NCBI RefSeq assembly: GCF_018343615.1
Contig: NZ_JAGYPI010000004.1
Span: 187,588 to 251,587, forward strand
From: Bacillus sp. FJAT-49736
GTDB taxonomy: Bacteria > Bacillota > Bacilli > Bacillales > Bacillaceae_C
DNA length: 64,000 bases
Reading direction: 5' to 3'
Made by a program: the position numbers and the translations under genes. The notes below the pieces were generated by a model. The model saw nothing but the letters and a program-made list of their open reading frames with translations. It was not told the DNA's origin and made no database searches. This document shows, piece after piece, positions 34,501-42,140 of the stretch (the first letter of the stretch is position 1; every line of letters begins with the position of its first letter).

Positions 34501-35019
34501 ATTAATTCCCGAAAATGCGCTTGTACTACCATTTCGGTCACCAAAATCCAAGATTGATTCCCGAAAATGCGCTTGCACTACCATTTCGGTCACCAAAATC
34601 CAAGATTGATTCCCGAAAATGCGCTTGCACTACCATTTCGGTCACCAAAATCCAAGATTAATTCCCGAAAATGCGCTTGCACTACCATTTCGGTCACCAA
34701 AATGCAAGATTGATTCCCGAAAATGTACTTGCACTACCATTTCGGTCACCAAAATCCAAGATTGATTCCCGAAAATGGGCTTGTACTACCATTTCGGTCA
34801 CCAAAATCCAAGATTGATTCCCGAAAATGGGCTTGTACTACCATTTCGGTCACCAAAATGCAAGATTGATTCCCGAAAATGGGCTTGTACTACCATTTCG
34901 GTCACCAAAATGCAAGATTGATTCCCGAAAATACGCTTGTGCTTCCATTCGGTCACCAAAACGCAAGATTGATTCCCGAAAATGCGTTTATACGACCATT
35001 TTGGTCATTAAATCCCACG
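34501..35019 (+). repeat. Ten-unit 52-bp tandem repeat array
   Basis: Units begin at 34501, 34553, 34605, 34657, 34709, 34761, 34813, 34865, 34917 and 34968 (the ninth has lost one base). The unit runs ATTGATTCCCGAAAATGCG, CTTGCACTACCATTTCGG, TCACCAAAATCCAAG. Each can fold with CCGAAAATG against CATTTCGG, one base bulged, and a 12-nt loop; ATTTCGGTCACCAAAAT is itself a near-palindrome. Units 1-8 differ by only a few bases, and decay is greatest at the right end. Short ORFs across it are by-products of the periodicity. The following 35020-35260 shows only a degenerate trace of the unit and no gene. Confidence 0.9.
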
Positions 35020-35260
35020 TTTGATTACCTAGAATGTTCGATAAATTAAATTCAGCCATCAAATCATATGTGATTTGTTTTGGGAATTTAGTGGTAAAAC
35101 ACCTTGCGGATCAGTCCGTAATTTCCTCTGGTTTGTTTACTCCTTGAAGTCTCATTTACCAGCATGTTTTTATATTCAACATTATCGACTCCTCACTCCA
35201 AAAAACGGCCAACTTCGTTTATACTAATAAAATGAAAAACTATTTTTGGAAGTGACACCA

Positions 35261-36007
35261 TTGGCTATTATTTTAACAATGTTTGCTTTAGGAGCCATCT
35301 TAGGCTTTATTGGGGCAGGAGGATCAGGATTCATCATTGCCATATTGACATTGGTATTTAATATTCCCATTCATACAGCATTAGGAACATCATTAACTGC
35401 TATGGCATTTACCAGTCTTTCTGGTGCATTTAGTCATTATCGAGAAGGAAATATTGCGGTAAAGGCAGGAATTGTTGTTGGACTATTTGGAGCAGGAGGA
35501 TCTTTTGTTGGATCCAAAATAGCTGCTCTCATCCCAACAGACTATATGCACCTTTTTACAGCAGGCATGCTTTTTCTGTCAGCACTATTGCTTGTTGTTA
35601 GGTTATTTTTATTGAAGGAAAAAGCCTCTACAGATACAGTTGGACGGATAAATGCCGTTTTCGTGCTAAAGGCAGCCATATTAGGAATTGTAGTTGGAAT
35701 TCTTTCAGGAACATTCGGAATCGGCTCAACGCCATTTATTCAATTGGGCTTGCTAACATTTTTAGGACTTACACTGCGCCAATCAGTTGGTACTACGATG
35801 CTTGTCATTGTCCCGATTGCGATAGGGGGCGGAATTGGTTTTACTTCAGAGGGATATTTAGACATTGTCTTGCTATTCCAAGTTTTAATCGGAACAATGC
35901 TAGGTGCCTATATAGGAGCAAAATTTACTAACCTTGTTCCAAAAGCAGTGTTAAAAACGGCGATGATTTTAACTCCTGCAGTATCAGCACTTATTCTTAC
36001 GTTATAA
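35261..36007 (+). CDS. TauE/SafE family sulfite/sulfonate-exporter-like permease
   Basis: Polytopic membrane protein of about 248 residues with seven to eight hydrophobic segments and the duplicated family pattern. The first half has GFIGAGGSGFIIAIL and the second has GILSGTFGIGSTPFIQLGLL, with glycine-rich loops. Members move sulfite, sulfonates or other organic anions; the substrate is unknown here. The open frame reaches 35246, but TTG 35261 sits at better spacing after TTGGAAGTG. The start is uncertain between 35246, 35252 and 35261. Stands alone between the tandem array and ywiB. Confidence 0.8.
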   Translation: MAIILTMFALGAILGFIGAGGSGFIIAILTLVFNIPIHTALGTSLTAMAFTSLSGAFSHYREGNIAVKAGIVVGLFGAGGSFVGSKIAALIPTDYMHLFTAGMLFLSALLLVVRLFLLKEKASTDTVGRINAVFVLKAAILGIVVGILSGTFGIGSTPFIQLGLLTFLGLTLRQSVGTTMLVIVPIAIGGGIGFTSEGYLDIVLLFQVLIGTMLGAYIGAKFTNLVPKAVLKTAMILTPAVSALILTL

Positions 36008-36163
36008 AGGAGATGCTTATTTGATAAGTATCTTTTTTTTATGAAGGATAGAAGGAATTTATTCTAATCCAAGAAGTCCTGAATATTTTTAAATTGATTT
36101 TCCAACCAATTATTTTTATACTAAAAAGGTTATACTGATGAAAATGAAAAGGATGTGAATCGT

Positions 36164-36613
36164 TTGACAGTTGAAACAAGAAAGAGTGTGCCTGTCAAAA
36201 TTCACTTGAAGACTACAATTGACCATGGCGGGGAAGCGGAAAACTACGAGCTGACCTTATTTGGAGAATATTATCAAAAAGAGCAAGCAGCTTTTTTAAA
36301 ATATGAAGAACTCTTACAAGAAGGCTCCATTCAAACCATAGTGAAGTTCAAGGAACAGGAAGCATTAATTTTAAGGAGTGGCTCCATTAAAATGCGGCTT
36401 GCCTTTGATATTAATGATGAAAAAGGTGGTTCTTATGAGGGAGAATACGGTACATTATTGTTAACCACAACAACTAAGAGCCTAGAGAATAGGAAAAATG
36501 ATTCCGAATTATTATCAGGACAGTTTATTTTAAAATATGACTTGAAAATGCAAGGATCTATCGTTGGTACATATGAAATGGTTTTAGAGTATAAGGAGGT
36601 TTCTGGCAAATGA
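36164..36613 (+). CDS. ywiB: DUF1934 beta-barrel protein YwiB
   Basis: Small soluble protein (149 residues) of the DUF1934 calycin-like family, made almost wholly of beta strands ([28 protein letters not shown], then [26 protein letters not shown]). Function unknown. TTG 36164 gives the usual N terminus ([15 protein letters not shown]) with AAAAGGA 10 nt upstream; GTG 36155 is the other candidate. Its stop overlaps the argS start by ATGA, the conserved ywiB-argS coupling in Bacilli. Confidence 0.82.
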   Translation: MTVETRKSVPVKIHLKTTIDHGGEAENYELTLFGEYYQKEQAAFLKYEELLQEGSIQTIVKFKEQEALILRSGSIKMRLAFDINDEKGGSYEGEYGTLLLTTTTKSLENRKNDSELLSGQFILKYDLKMQGSIVGTYEMVLEYKEVSGK

Positions 36614-38280
36614 ATATAGCCGAACAAATTCAGGTGAATTTAAAAAGCGCGATAAAAGATGCAATAATAAAAGCAGGCTTAGCCGTAGAGGAGCAAATTC
36701 CCGAAATTATCTTGGAAACACCGAAAGATAAAGCTCACGGTGATTACGCGACGAATGCAGCAATGCAATTAGCTCGTGTTGCCAAAAAGGCACCGAAAAT
36801 GATTGCGGAGGAAATTATTAACCATTTCGATCGTTCAAAGGCTTCTATTGAAAAAATAGAGCTTGCCGGACCGGGATTTATTAATTTCTATATGAATAAC
36901 AGCTATTTAACCGATCTAATTCCATCTATATTATCAGAAGGAAGCGAATATGGCCGCTCTAATGCGGGAAAAGGCCAAAAGGTTCAAATAGAGTTTGTTT
37001 CGGCTAATCCTACTGGGGATTTGCATCTTGGACATGCCCGCGGTGCAGCTGTTGGGGATTCTCTATGCAATGTTTTAGATAAAGCAGGATATGAAGTAAG
37101 CCGTGAATATTATATTAATGATGCTGGTAACCAAATTCATAACTTGGCTTTATCTGTCGAAGCACGTTATTTTCAAGCGCTAGGACAAGATAAAGAAATG
37201 CCGGAAGATGGTTATCATGGCCAGGATATCGTGGGGATTGGCAAAAAATTAGCGGAGCAATATGGTGATAAATATGCTCAAGCGGATGAGAAGGAACGCT
37301 ATGAGTTTTTCCGTCAATATGGTCTTGATTATGAAATGGCAAAATTAAAAACAGATCTTGAGAACTTCCGGGTTCCATTTGATGTATGGTACTCTGAAAC
37401 ATCCCTATATAAAAATGGGAAAATCGATGAAACATTGAAAGAGCTTCGCGAAAGAGGTCATGTCTACGATGAAGACGGTGCAACTTGGTTCCGATCTACA
37501 GATTTTGGTGACGATAAAAATCGTGTATTAATCAAAAACGATGGTTCTTATACGTATTTAACTCCGGATATCGCTTATCACAAGGACAAATTTGACCGCG
37601 GATTTGAAAAGCTGATTAATATTTGGGGTGCGGACCATCACGGTTATATCCCTCGTATGAAAGCAGCGATGGAAGCATTGGGATATAATCCTAACAATTT
37701 AGAGGTTGAAGTGATTCAGCTCGTTCATTTATATAAAAACGGCGAGAAAATGAAAATGAGCAAGCGCACCGGTAAAGCCGTTACAATGCGTGACTTGATT
37801 GAAGAGGTAGGCTTAGATGCTGTTCGTTATTTCTTTGCAATGAGAAGTGCGGATACACATATGGACTTTGACCTTGACTTAGCTGTTTCTCAATCAAATG
37901 AAAACCCTGTATATTATGCGCAATATGCTCATGCTCGGATTTGCAGTATTTTACGACAAGGGGAAGAGCAAGGCTTCTCTGTAAATGAAAATGCAAACGT
38001 AAAGCTGATTGAAGCAGAGAAGGAAATTGATTTATTAAAGAAAATGGGAGACTTCCCTTCAGCTATTGCGGAAGCAGCAGAAAAACGCATTCCACACCGA
38101 ATTACTAATTATATATATGACCTAGCACAAGCATTTCATAGCTTTTATAATGCAGAAAAGGTATTGGATAAAGAAAATGAAGAGCTTACCAATGCTCGTC
38201 TAGCTTTAATTAAATCCGTTCAAATTACAATGAAAAATGCATTGGCTTTAATTGGAGTTTCCGCCCCGGAAAAAATGTAA
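36610..38280 (+). CDS. argS: Arginyl-tRNA synthetase ArgS
   Basis: Class I aminoacyl-tRNA synthetase (556 residues) charging tRNA-Arg. The N-terminal Add-1 domain (1-110) is followed by the Rossmann core with the HIGH-type motif [12 protein letters not shown]. The KMSKS-like motif is [16 protein letters not shown]-terminal all-alpha DALR anticodon-binding domain begins about residue 440 ([19 protein letters not shown]) and ends [31 protein letters not shown] precedes the ATG, which overlaps the ywiB stop. Confidence 0.96.
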   Translation: MNIAEQIQVNLKSAIKDAIIKAGLAVEEQIPEIILETPKDKAHGDYATNAAMQLARVAKKAPKMIAEEIINHFDRSKASIEKIELAGPGFINFYMNNSYLTDLIPSILSEGSEYGRSNAGKGQKVQIEFVSANPTGDLHLGHARGAAVGDSLCNVLDKAGYEVSREYYINDAGNQIHNLALSVEARYFQALGQDKEMPEDGYHGQDIVGIGKKLAEQYGDKYAQADEKERYEFFRQYGLDYEMAKLKTDLENFRVPFDVWYSETSLYKNGKIDETLKELRERGHVYDEDGATWFRSTDFGDDKNRVLIKNDGSYTYLTPDIAYHKDKFDRGFEKLINIWGADHHGYIPRMKAAMEALGYNPNNLEVEVIQLVHLYKNGEKMKMSKRTGKAVTMRDLIEEVGLDAVRYFFAMRSADTHMDFDLDLAVSQSNENPVYYAQYAHARICSILRQGEEQGFSVNENANVKLIEAEKEIDLLKKMGDFPSAIAEAAEKRIPHRITNYIYDLAQAFHSFYNAEKVLDKENEELTNARLALIKSVQITMKNALALIGVSAPEKM

Positions 38281-38288
38281 TATAGAGG

Positions 38289-38318
38289 ACAGGTACCAAA
38301 TTGGTACCTGTTTTTTTT
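38289..38318 (+). terminator. Terminator of argS
   Basis: ACAGGTACCA and TGGTACCTGT form a perfect 10-bp stem with a 3-nt loop, followed by eight T. Confidence 0.92.
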
Positions 38319-38319
38319 C

Positions 38320-38326
38320 TGTCGAA
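38320..38326 (+). promoter_or_regulatory. Spo0A-box core upstream of the lipoprotein gene
   Basis: TGTCGAA in the context TTTCTGTCGAAAT lies 91 bp before the lipoprotein start, directly after the argS terminator. A single 7-bp match, so weak evidence. Confidence 0.25.
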
Positions 38327-38416
38327 ATTTGAGGATTGAAATATTTCTTTAATATATTTAATGTAATAGTAATATTTGGTAAACTCATATTGTAAAAAAA
38401 TTGAAAGGTGGATTGT

Positions 38417-40219
38417 ATGAAAATCATACCTCGGCTTTTTATTGCAGTTATATGTATGAGTTTGTTCATAACCGGATGTAGGCAAACTACAAATAAAAAA
38501 AGCACGTCGAAAGAACATGCAGTTATACATCAAATTAAAAAGCAAAATATTTCTTCAGAAACTACAAATCCAAAAACATCCTCCAATGATTCTACAAATA
38601 GTAAAGCTCCAAAGCTTCAATTTTTTCAACTGTTTATGGTTAATAATACAACTGGATGGGCCTCAACTGGACAAAGAATATTTACCAAAAATCAAGATAA
38701 GTGGGTGGAAGTTACCCCTCACAAAGCTTCCAAGGAACAAAATGAATTTTTAACACTATATGCATTTAATGAGAAATTAGTTTGGACAGCGGATAGAGCA
38801 AATTTATATAAATCAACAGATGGCGGAAAAACATGGAATTCATCCCTAGTCCCAAAATTAAGAAAGGATGGTAAGGCAGATATCTCTAGTTTTTCCTTCA
38901 TAAATCCCATAAAAGGTTGGATGTTAGTAAATCGTGGATATGGCTTAGGTCACAGCCCTTTTGATATATATCAAACAAGTAATCAAGGAACTTCATGGAA
39001 TTTAGTCTATCATGTAGGTGATGATACGACGAAAGGTATTCGGGATACAAAAGATCCAAAATCTATCACATTCATTGACGGAAAACACGGATTTTTAACG
39101 GGTGATGGAAATGACCCTCATGAAGTCATTTTTTATAAAACGAATGATGGTGGCTGGACATGGCATCAATTAAATATTCCATTACCTAAATTGGAGGTCG
39201 ATGATTTAATAAGTTATCGTCCACCACAATTTATGGACCAATTGAATGGATTTCTTACCGTTACGATAGAGGGAATGAAAAAGTACACAACACTCATTTA
39301 CTCTAGCCCGGATCAAGGTAACCATTGGAAGCTGTTATCTAAGCTAGACGGAATAGGTGAAGAAAAGTTTTTAAATAACAAAATTGGTTGGGCAAATGTA
39401 AAGCATTCGATTAATAATGACGCCTCCATTCTTTACCAAACAAAAGATGGCGGAAAAACGTGGAATAAAATAGCTTCATTAACATACACCTTGCACAACC
39501 TGAAATTTACATCCGTACAAATTGGCTGGGGAATAAATGAGAAATCAGCACAAATCATGAAGTCAAATGACGGAGGAAGAACTTGGTACGTATTTAGTGA
39601 AATATCCAAAAAACGAAAAAATGAGCCTGCATTACTTCAGCTTTCCGACGCAAAAGGTGGTAAATTTTCCGTTCCTATTAAGTCGGTTCCAATATATGAA
39701 AAATATTTAGCTGATCAATCTGATAAAAAGCTCGAAATCTACAGGAGCTCAGCTAGTTACCTAAATCTTAAGAGTTCAGATGTTAGTTTTTACAACATTT
39801 TAGAGTATAACTGTGGAAATAAGTTATGCTCAAGCCTCCTTATTAAGATATCAAAGGATAAAAAAATTATATCTAGTATAGAACTGGGGAATGGAATCTT
39901 AATCGATAGGAAGCAGTCTCCGAATCTAGAAAATGTGGTTTTTCGTTATGGTGTTAACGAGGGCAACCTTGTAATAAGAAATAACATTATTCCTATTAAT
40001 TTGAAAGACATGAAGTTATTACAGCCGAAAAGGAAAGTCTTATCTAGGGAGTTCATAAAAAAAGCTACTTGGCCAATTACTGAATATAAGTGGGTAAATA
40101 ATAATACAGTTTCAATGCAATCCGCAGATATTCAAAAAACAGATTATGATTCACTGTTGAACTGGTATAAAAGTTCAAAAACTACAAAGAACATTACCCT
40201 CCATTTTAGAGAATATTAA
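38417..40219 (+). CDS. Large surface lipoprotein with YCF48/Asp-box beta-propeller repeats
   Basis: Predicted secreted lipoprotein of 600 residues. The signal peptide ends in the lipobox FITGC, with the acylated Cys near residue 23. A Ser/Thr/Lys-rich linker (about 25-65) joins it to a propeller with six Asp-box loops at roughly 55-residue spacing: STDGGKTW (about 131), SNQGTSW (187), TNDGGWTW (243), SPDQGNHW (296), TKDGGKTW (342) and SNDGGRTW (383). A C-terminal domain of about 200 residues has no recognised family. Such propellers occur in photosystem II assembly factor YCF48, sialidases and sortilin-like proteins. No catalytic signature was seen, so a binding or scaffold role on the outer membrane face is inferred. 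ATG 38417 lies 5 nt after GAAAGGTGG. Confidence 0.78.
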   Translation: MKIIPRLFIAVICMSLFITGCRQTTNKKSTSKEHAVIHQIKKQNISSETTNPKTSSNDSTNSKAPKLQFFQLFMVNNTTGWASTGQRIFTKNQDKWVEVTPHKASKEQNEFLTLYAFNEKLVWTADRANLYKSTDGGKTWNSSLVPKLRKDGKADISSFSFINPIKGWMLVNRGYGLGHSPFDIYQTSNQGTSWNLVYHVGDDTTKGIRDTKDPKSITFIDGKHGFLTGDGNDPHEVIFYKTNDGGWTWHQLNIPLPKLEVDDLISYRPPQFMDQLNGFLTVTIEGMKKYTTLIYSSPDQGNHWKLLSKLDGIGEEKFLNNKIGWANVKHSINNDASILYQTKDGGKTWNKIASLTYTLHNLKFTSVQIGWGINEKSAQIMKSNDGGRTWYVFSEISKKRKNEPALLQLSDAKGGKFSVPIKSVPIYEKYLADQSDKKLEIYRSSASYLNLKSSDVSFYNILEYNCGNKLCSSLLIKISKDKKIISSIELGNGILIDRKQSPNLENVVFRYGVNEGNLVIRNNIIPINLKDMKLLQPKRKVLSREFIKKATWPITEYKWVNNNTVSMQSADIQKTDYDSLLNWYKSSKTTKNITLHFREY

Positions 40220-40261
40220 ATTATTGTTAATAAAGGGGTATTAATTCAATCAGGTAATGAT

Positions 40262-40504
40262 TTATTTACTATTTCGGTCTCATATGCTGTTTTACATTAA
40301 CAGCTTGTACTAATACAGGAAATCCAATCACCAAGAACGTAAGAAAGTGACTGCTGCTCAAAAAATTTCAAAAAAACCTTTTCCATTCAAAAAGACCAAA
40401 ATGTATATCATTTTCAATATGATTCTGAGCTTGAAAAGAATAAAATTGTTGTTACTATGACTGCACAAGGTAATGTATGGGTTCCTGGCCCTAAGATGCT
40501 TTAA
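40262..40504 (+). pseudogene. Decayed small lipoprotein fragment
   Basis: In one frame 40284-40350 encodes a lipobox-like CFTLTACTNTGNPITKNVRK ending in a stop. The adjacent frame continues with KKTFSIQKDQNVYHFQYD and a tail QGNVWVPGPKML before double stops at 40502. There is no start codon for the signal-peptide part (a TGA precedes it) and a frameshift near 40350. It looks like the remnant of a short secreted lipoprotein downstream of the propeller lipoprotein, perhaps once its partner. An AACGCTT/AAGCGTT hairpin follows at about 40508-40526. Confidence 0.5.
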
Positions 40505-40578
40505 TAAACGCTTGAAAACAAGCGTTATTCTAAATTAATCAATCATTTTTAGCAATAATTCAGGCATAACTCAAATTA

Positions 40579-40634
40579 ATTCCGCCAAATAATGCAATAA
40601 TCCCGCGAAACATAACAATAATCCCGCCAAACTC
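40579..40634 (+). repeat. 2.7 units of a 21-bp CCCG repeat
   Basis: ATTCCGCCAAATAATGCAATA, ATCCCGCGAAACATAACAATA and ATCCCGCCAAACTC are consecutive 21-bp units. They resemble the units at 25043. Confidence 0.6.
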
Positions 40635-40637
40635 AAA

Positions 40638-40668
40638 TGTCCCAACTGCACATTCAGCAATTGGGACA
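40638..40668 (-). terminator. Terminator of the cardiolipin synthase gene
   Basis: TGTCCCAA-CTG and CAG-TTGGGACA pair over about 11 positions with a small asymmetric loop, just after the stop of the minus-strand gene. Confidence 0.6.
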
Positions 40669-40671
40669 TTC

Positions 40672-41877
40672 CTATAATAAATCAGCAACCACCTTAGCAC
40701 AAAGTTCTTTTAACTTCGTACCAAACGTCGTATGTTCTAACTCCTCTATCGTAAGACGATGGGAGTCGGATATATCTTTTTCCATAACGGCGACCATCTT
40801 CTGTATAAAATCCTTATCATAAATATAACAATTAATTTCGAGGTTTAAGTAAATGCTTCTCCGGTCAAAATTAGCAGTCCCAATTTGACAAATTTCTTCA
40901 TCCACGATAATAACCTTAGCGTGATAGAAACCATTTAGATATTGATAAACTTCGGCTCCGTGGCCAATTAAAGTACGAAAATAGGTGAAGGATGCCTCCT
41001 TGACTAAGAAATGATCGGCTTTTTTCGGGACAATAATTCTTATTTTTACACCACGTTTTAAAGCTTCCATCAATTTCTCTAAAATAATGATAGAAGGAAT
41101 AAAATAAGGTGTTCCAATACAAATGGATGTTTTAGCGGAATCAAGCAGTTCGCAGATAGTATGTTCTAAGCGCAAGCCCTGAGTAGGAAAAAATTGATGT
41201 TGCATATCTCCTGTCGGAAGTGCAGAAAAAAAATATTTGTTTTCTTTTTCAATTATGTTATTGGAAGAGCGATTCCAATCTACCATGAACTCATCTTGCA
41301 AATCGCATACGCCTTCACCGAGAATGCGTAGATGGTAATCCCTCCATGGGGATAAAACGGAATCCTCGTCGATATATTCCTTCCCGACATTGTACCCGCC
41401 CACATATCCAATATTACCGTCAATGACCGAAATTTTACGATGGTTCCGCTGCTGTAGAGAAAAGAAAGGAAATGGAAATTTTAAACGGTTGCTATAAGCA
41501 ACATGGCCCCCAGCATTCCTTATTTCTTTAATCAAGGATTTGGGAGTATTATGGCTCCCAAGCCAATCTAGTAAAAGACGAACCTCAACTCCTTCCTCCG
41601 CTTTTTGGATTAACAGCTGCAAAAATTCCTTACTGAAGAGGTCATCCTTTACGATATAAAATAAAATATGAATGCTTGAACGAGCATCTTTTATATCAGA
41701 TAGAAATAAAGAAAAAAGATCCTTCCCGTGTGTAATAAGATGAATATCTCCTTTGCGCCGAGAATAGTTTCTAGAAAGGCTGTTCTGGTGAAAACTTTTC
41801 TTCCCCATTTTAAAATCAATAATGCAATAAGCTATAACTACTAAAATGAATAGGATAGGTAACAAAATCCATTTCAT
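40672..41877 (-). CDS. ywjE: Minor cardiolipin synthase, phospholipase D family (YwjE/ClsB type)
   Basis: Membrane-associated phospholipase D-type enzyme of 401 residues that condenses phosphatidylglycerol molecules to cardiolipin. One N-terminal membrane segment (2-21) is followed by two PLD domains with complete HKD motifs: His146-Lys148-Asp153 in HRKISVIDGN and His319-Lys321-Asp326 in HAKVIIVDEE. Bacillus major Cls has two N-terminal helices and about 480 residues; this shorter form with one helix matches YwjE by size and by being divergent from fadF. GAGGAGAGGGT precedes the ATG. Confidence 0.87.
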   Translation of the reverse strand: MKWILLPILFILVVIAYCIIDFKMGKKSFHQNSLSRNYSRRKGDIHLITHGKDLFSLFLSDIKDARSSIHILFYIVKDDLFSKEFLQLLIQKAEEGVEVRLLLDWLGSHNTPKSLIKEIRNAGGHVAYSNRLKFPFPFFSLQQRNHRKISVIDGNIGYVGGYNVGKEYIDEDSVLSPWRDYHLRILGEGVCDLQDEFMVDWNRSSNNIIEKENKYFFSALPTGDMQHQFFPTQGLRLEHTICELLDSAKTSICIGTPYFIPSIIILEKLMEALKRGVKIRIIVPKKADHFLVKEASFTYFRTLIGHGAEVYQYLNGFYHAKVIIVDEEICQIGTANFDRRSIYLNLEINCYIYDKDFIQKMVAVMEKDISDSHRLTIEELEHTTFGTKLKELCAKVVADLL

Positions 41878-42038
41878 TATACCCTCTCCTCAAACTTCGT
41901 AAAGTCTTACTATTATAGCCAAAATGTGTCATAATCATGAGATGATTGTAAAATAGCCCAATTTGTACAATTCCCAAAAGATAGAGAGGTCATATTATTT
42001 TACCAATAATAATTTTTCAAAAAATCCTAACAAATGTG

Positions 42039-42066
42039 TTGACTGAATGCTCATTCATAATATAAT
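42039..42066 (+). promoter_or_regulatory. Sigma-A promoter of fadF with embedded operator
   Basis: TTGACT (42039-42044), 16-bp spacer, TATAAT (42061-42066). The spacer contains CTGAATGCTCATTCA (42043-42057), an almost perfect dyad TGAATG-CT-CATTCA, placed to block polymerase. A related sequence, CTGAACGCTCGCTCG, occurs in reverse orientation at 44376-44390 before the thiolase. The likely ligand is the TetR regulator of the cluster or FadR. Confidence 0.7.
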
Positions 42067-42076
42067 GGAAGTAAGC

Positions 42077-42091
42077 AACATTCAGAAAATT
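42077..42091 (+). promoter_or_regulatory. CodY-box-like site in the fadF leader
   Basis: AACATTCAGAAAATT matches the CodY consensus AATTTTCWGAAAATT at 13 of 15 positions. It begins 11 bp after the -10 box, a location suited to repression in rich medium. Confidence 0.4.
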
Positions 42092-42140
42092 TAGGTGTTT
42101 TTATTGGGGATTTCACCTTAGAGGGGAGTGTTTCACAAAT

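Noticed and set aside
34501-35019. CRISPR array
   Set aside because: The whole 52-bp unit is repeated with no unique spacers, and no cas genes are present.
34400-35024. Short repetitive ORFs with SPKCKIDSRK-like units
   Set aside because: Produced by the 52-bp tandem array, which is not a multiple of three and shifts frame; no ribosome site.
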